Below are positions 63,291-64,000 of a stretch of 64,000 nucleotides of DNA, piece by piece. A program made the translations under genes and the position numbers. Source of the DNA: Salinisphaera sp. LB1 (GTDB lineage: Bacteria; Pseudomonadota; Gammaproteobacteria; Nevskiales; Salinisphaeraceae); contig NZ_CP029488.1 of assembly GCF_003177035.1 (NCBI RefSeq), positions 3,223,501 to 3,287,500 of the forward strand. Reading direction: 5' to 3'. Every line of letters begins with the position of its first letter. The stretch's first letter is position 1. The notes under the pieces are model-generated. The model had not been told where the DNA came from. It did not search any database and saw only the letters and a program-made list of their open reading frames with translations.

Positions 63291-64000
<710 letters not shown>

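Overview
The window is high-GC bacterial DNA that ends inside a 16S rRNA gene. Protein families, codon use and the 16S start point to a gammaproteobacterium. An ectoine hydroxylase gene suggests a halophilic or marine lifestyle, and a Salinisphaera-like organism is my best guess (inference, no search run).

Layout. 1-1325 (minus): 5' part of a copper P-type ATPase gene with an overlapping NfeD-like gene and a SHOCT-domain membrane protein. 1476-2513: frameshifted IS1595-family element. 2775-5049: intact glutamate decarboxylase next to a decayed GadC-type antiporter. 5119-5580: PNPOx-like flavoprotein. 5581-6760: mostly non-coding, with an IS256 relic. 6761-17432: glycogen locus (glgP, malQ, GH57 amylase, glgC, glgB, glgA). 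17567-20417: small four-Cys protein and phosphoketolase. 20571-22938: Hsp20 and FtsH. 23430-33036: arginine decarboxylase, basic amino-acid antiporter, ornithine decarboxylase and arcABC. 33084-38658: two [4Fe-4S]-type FNR/Anr regulators, an intact IS630-family element, a universal stress protein, a third FNR-family regulator without the cluster cysteines, and a possible degenerate hemerythrin. 39235-45635: OsmC, acetate kinase, APH/AAA kinase fusion, two zinc alcohol dehydrogenases and an ICMT-like methyltransferase. 46024-47124: ilvE. 47432-48849: tandem Hsp20 pair. 49062-49985: ectD. 50153-59222: RND efflux operon. 59573-59983: a fourth Hsp20. 60158-60955: tRNA-Arg(UCG) with four 180-bp repeats that each carry its 3' end. 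61278-62595: DUF2501 protein and DUF457-type membrane protein. 62803-64000: tandem rrn promoters, leader and the first ~710 nt of 16S rRNA.

How it works together (inference). About two thirds of the window reads as one low-oxygen and acid survival island. Stored glycogen would be released by GlgP, MalQ and GH57 amylase. The sugar phosphates would be cleaved by phosphoketolase to acetyl-phosphate, which acetate kinase turns into ATP. Arginine deiminase adds a second substrate-level ATP source. Three amino-acid decarboxylases buffer pH, alcohol dehydrogenases recycle NADH, and Hsp20, FtsH, USP and OsmC protect proteins. FNR/Anr-like palindromes (TTGAT-N4-ATCAA and the variant TTGAC-N4-GTCAA) lie in the upstream regions of most of these units, and three FNR-family regulators are encoded inside the island. 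The gene content resembles the DosR dormancy regulon of mycobacteria and the low-oxygen-activated (lxa) locus of Burkholderia cenocepacia, here joined to glycogen and arginine fermentation. A second unusual structure is the tRNA-Arg repeat array, which parallels the rtT repeats behind tyrT in E. coli.
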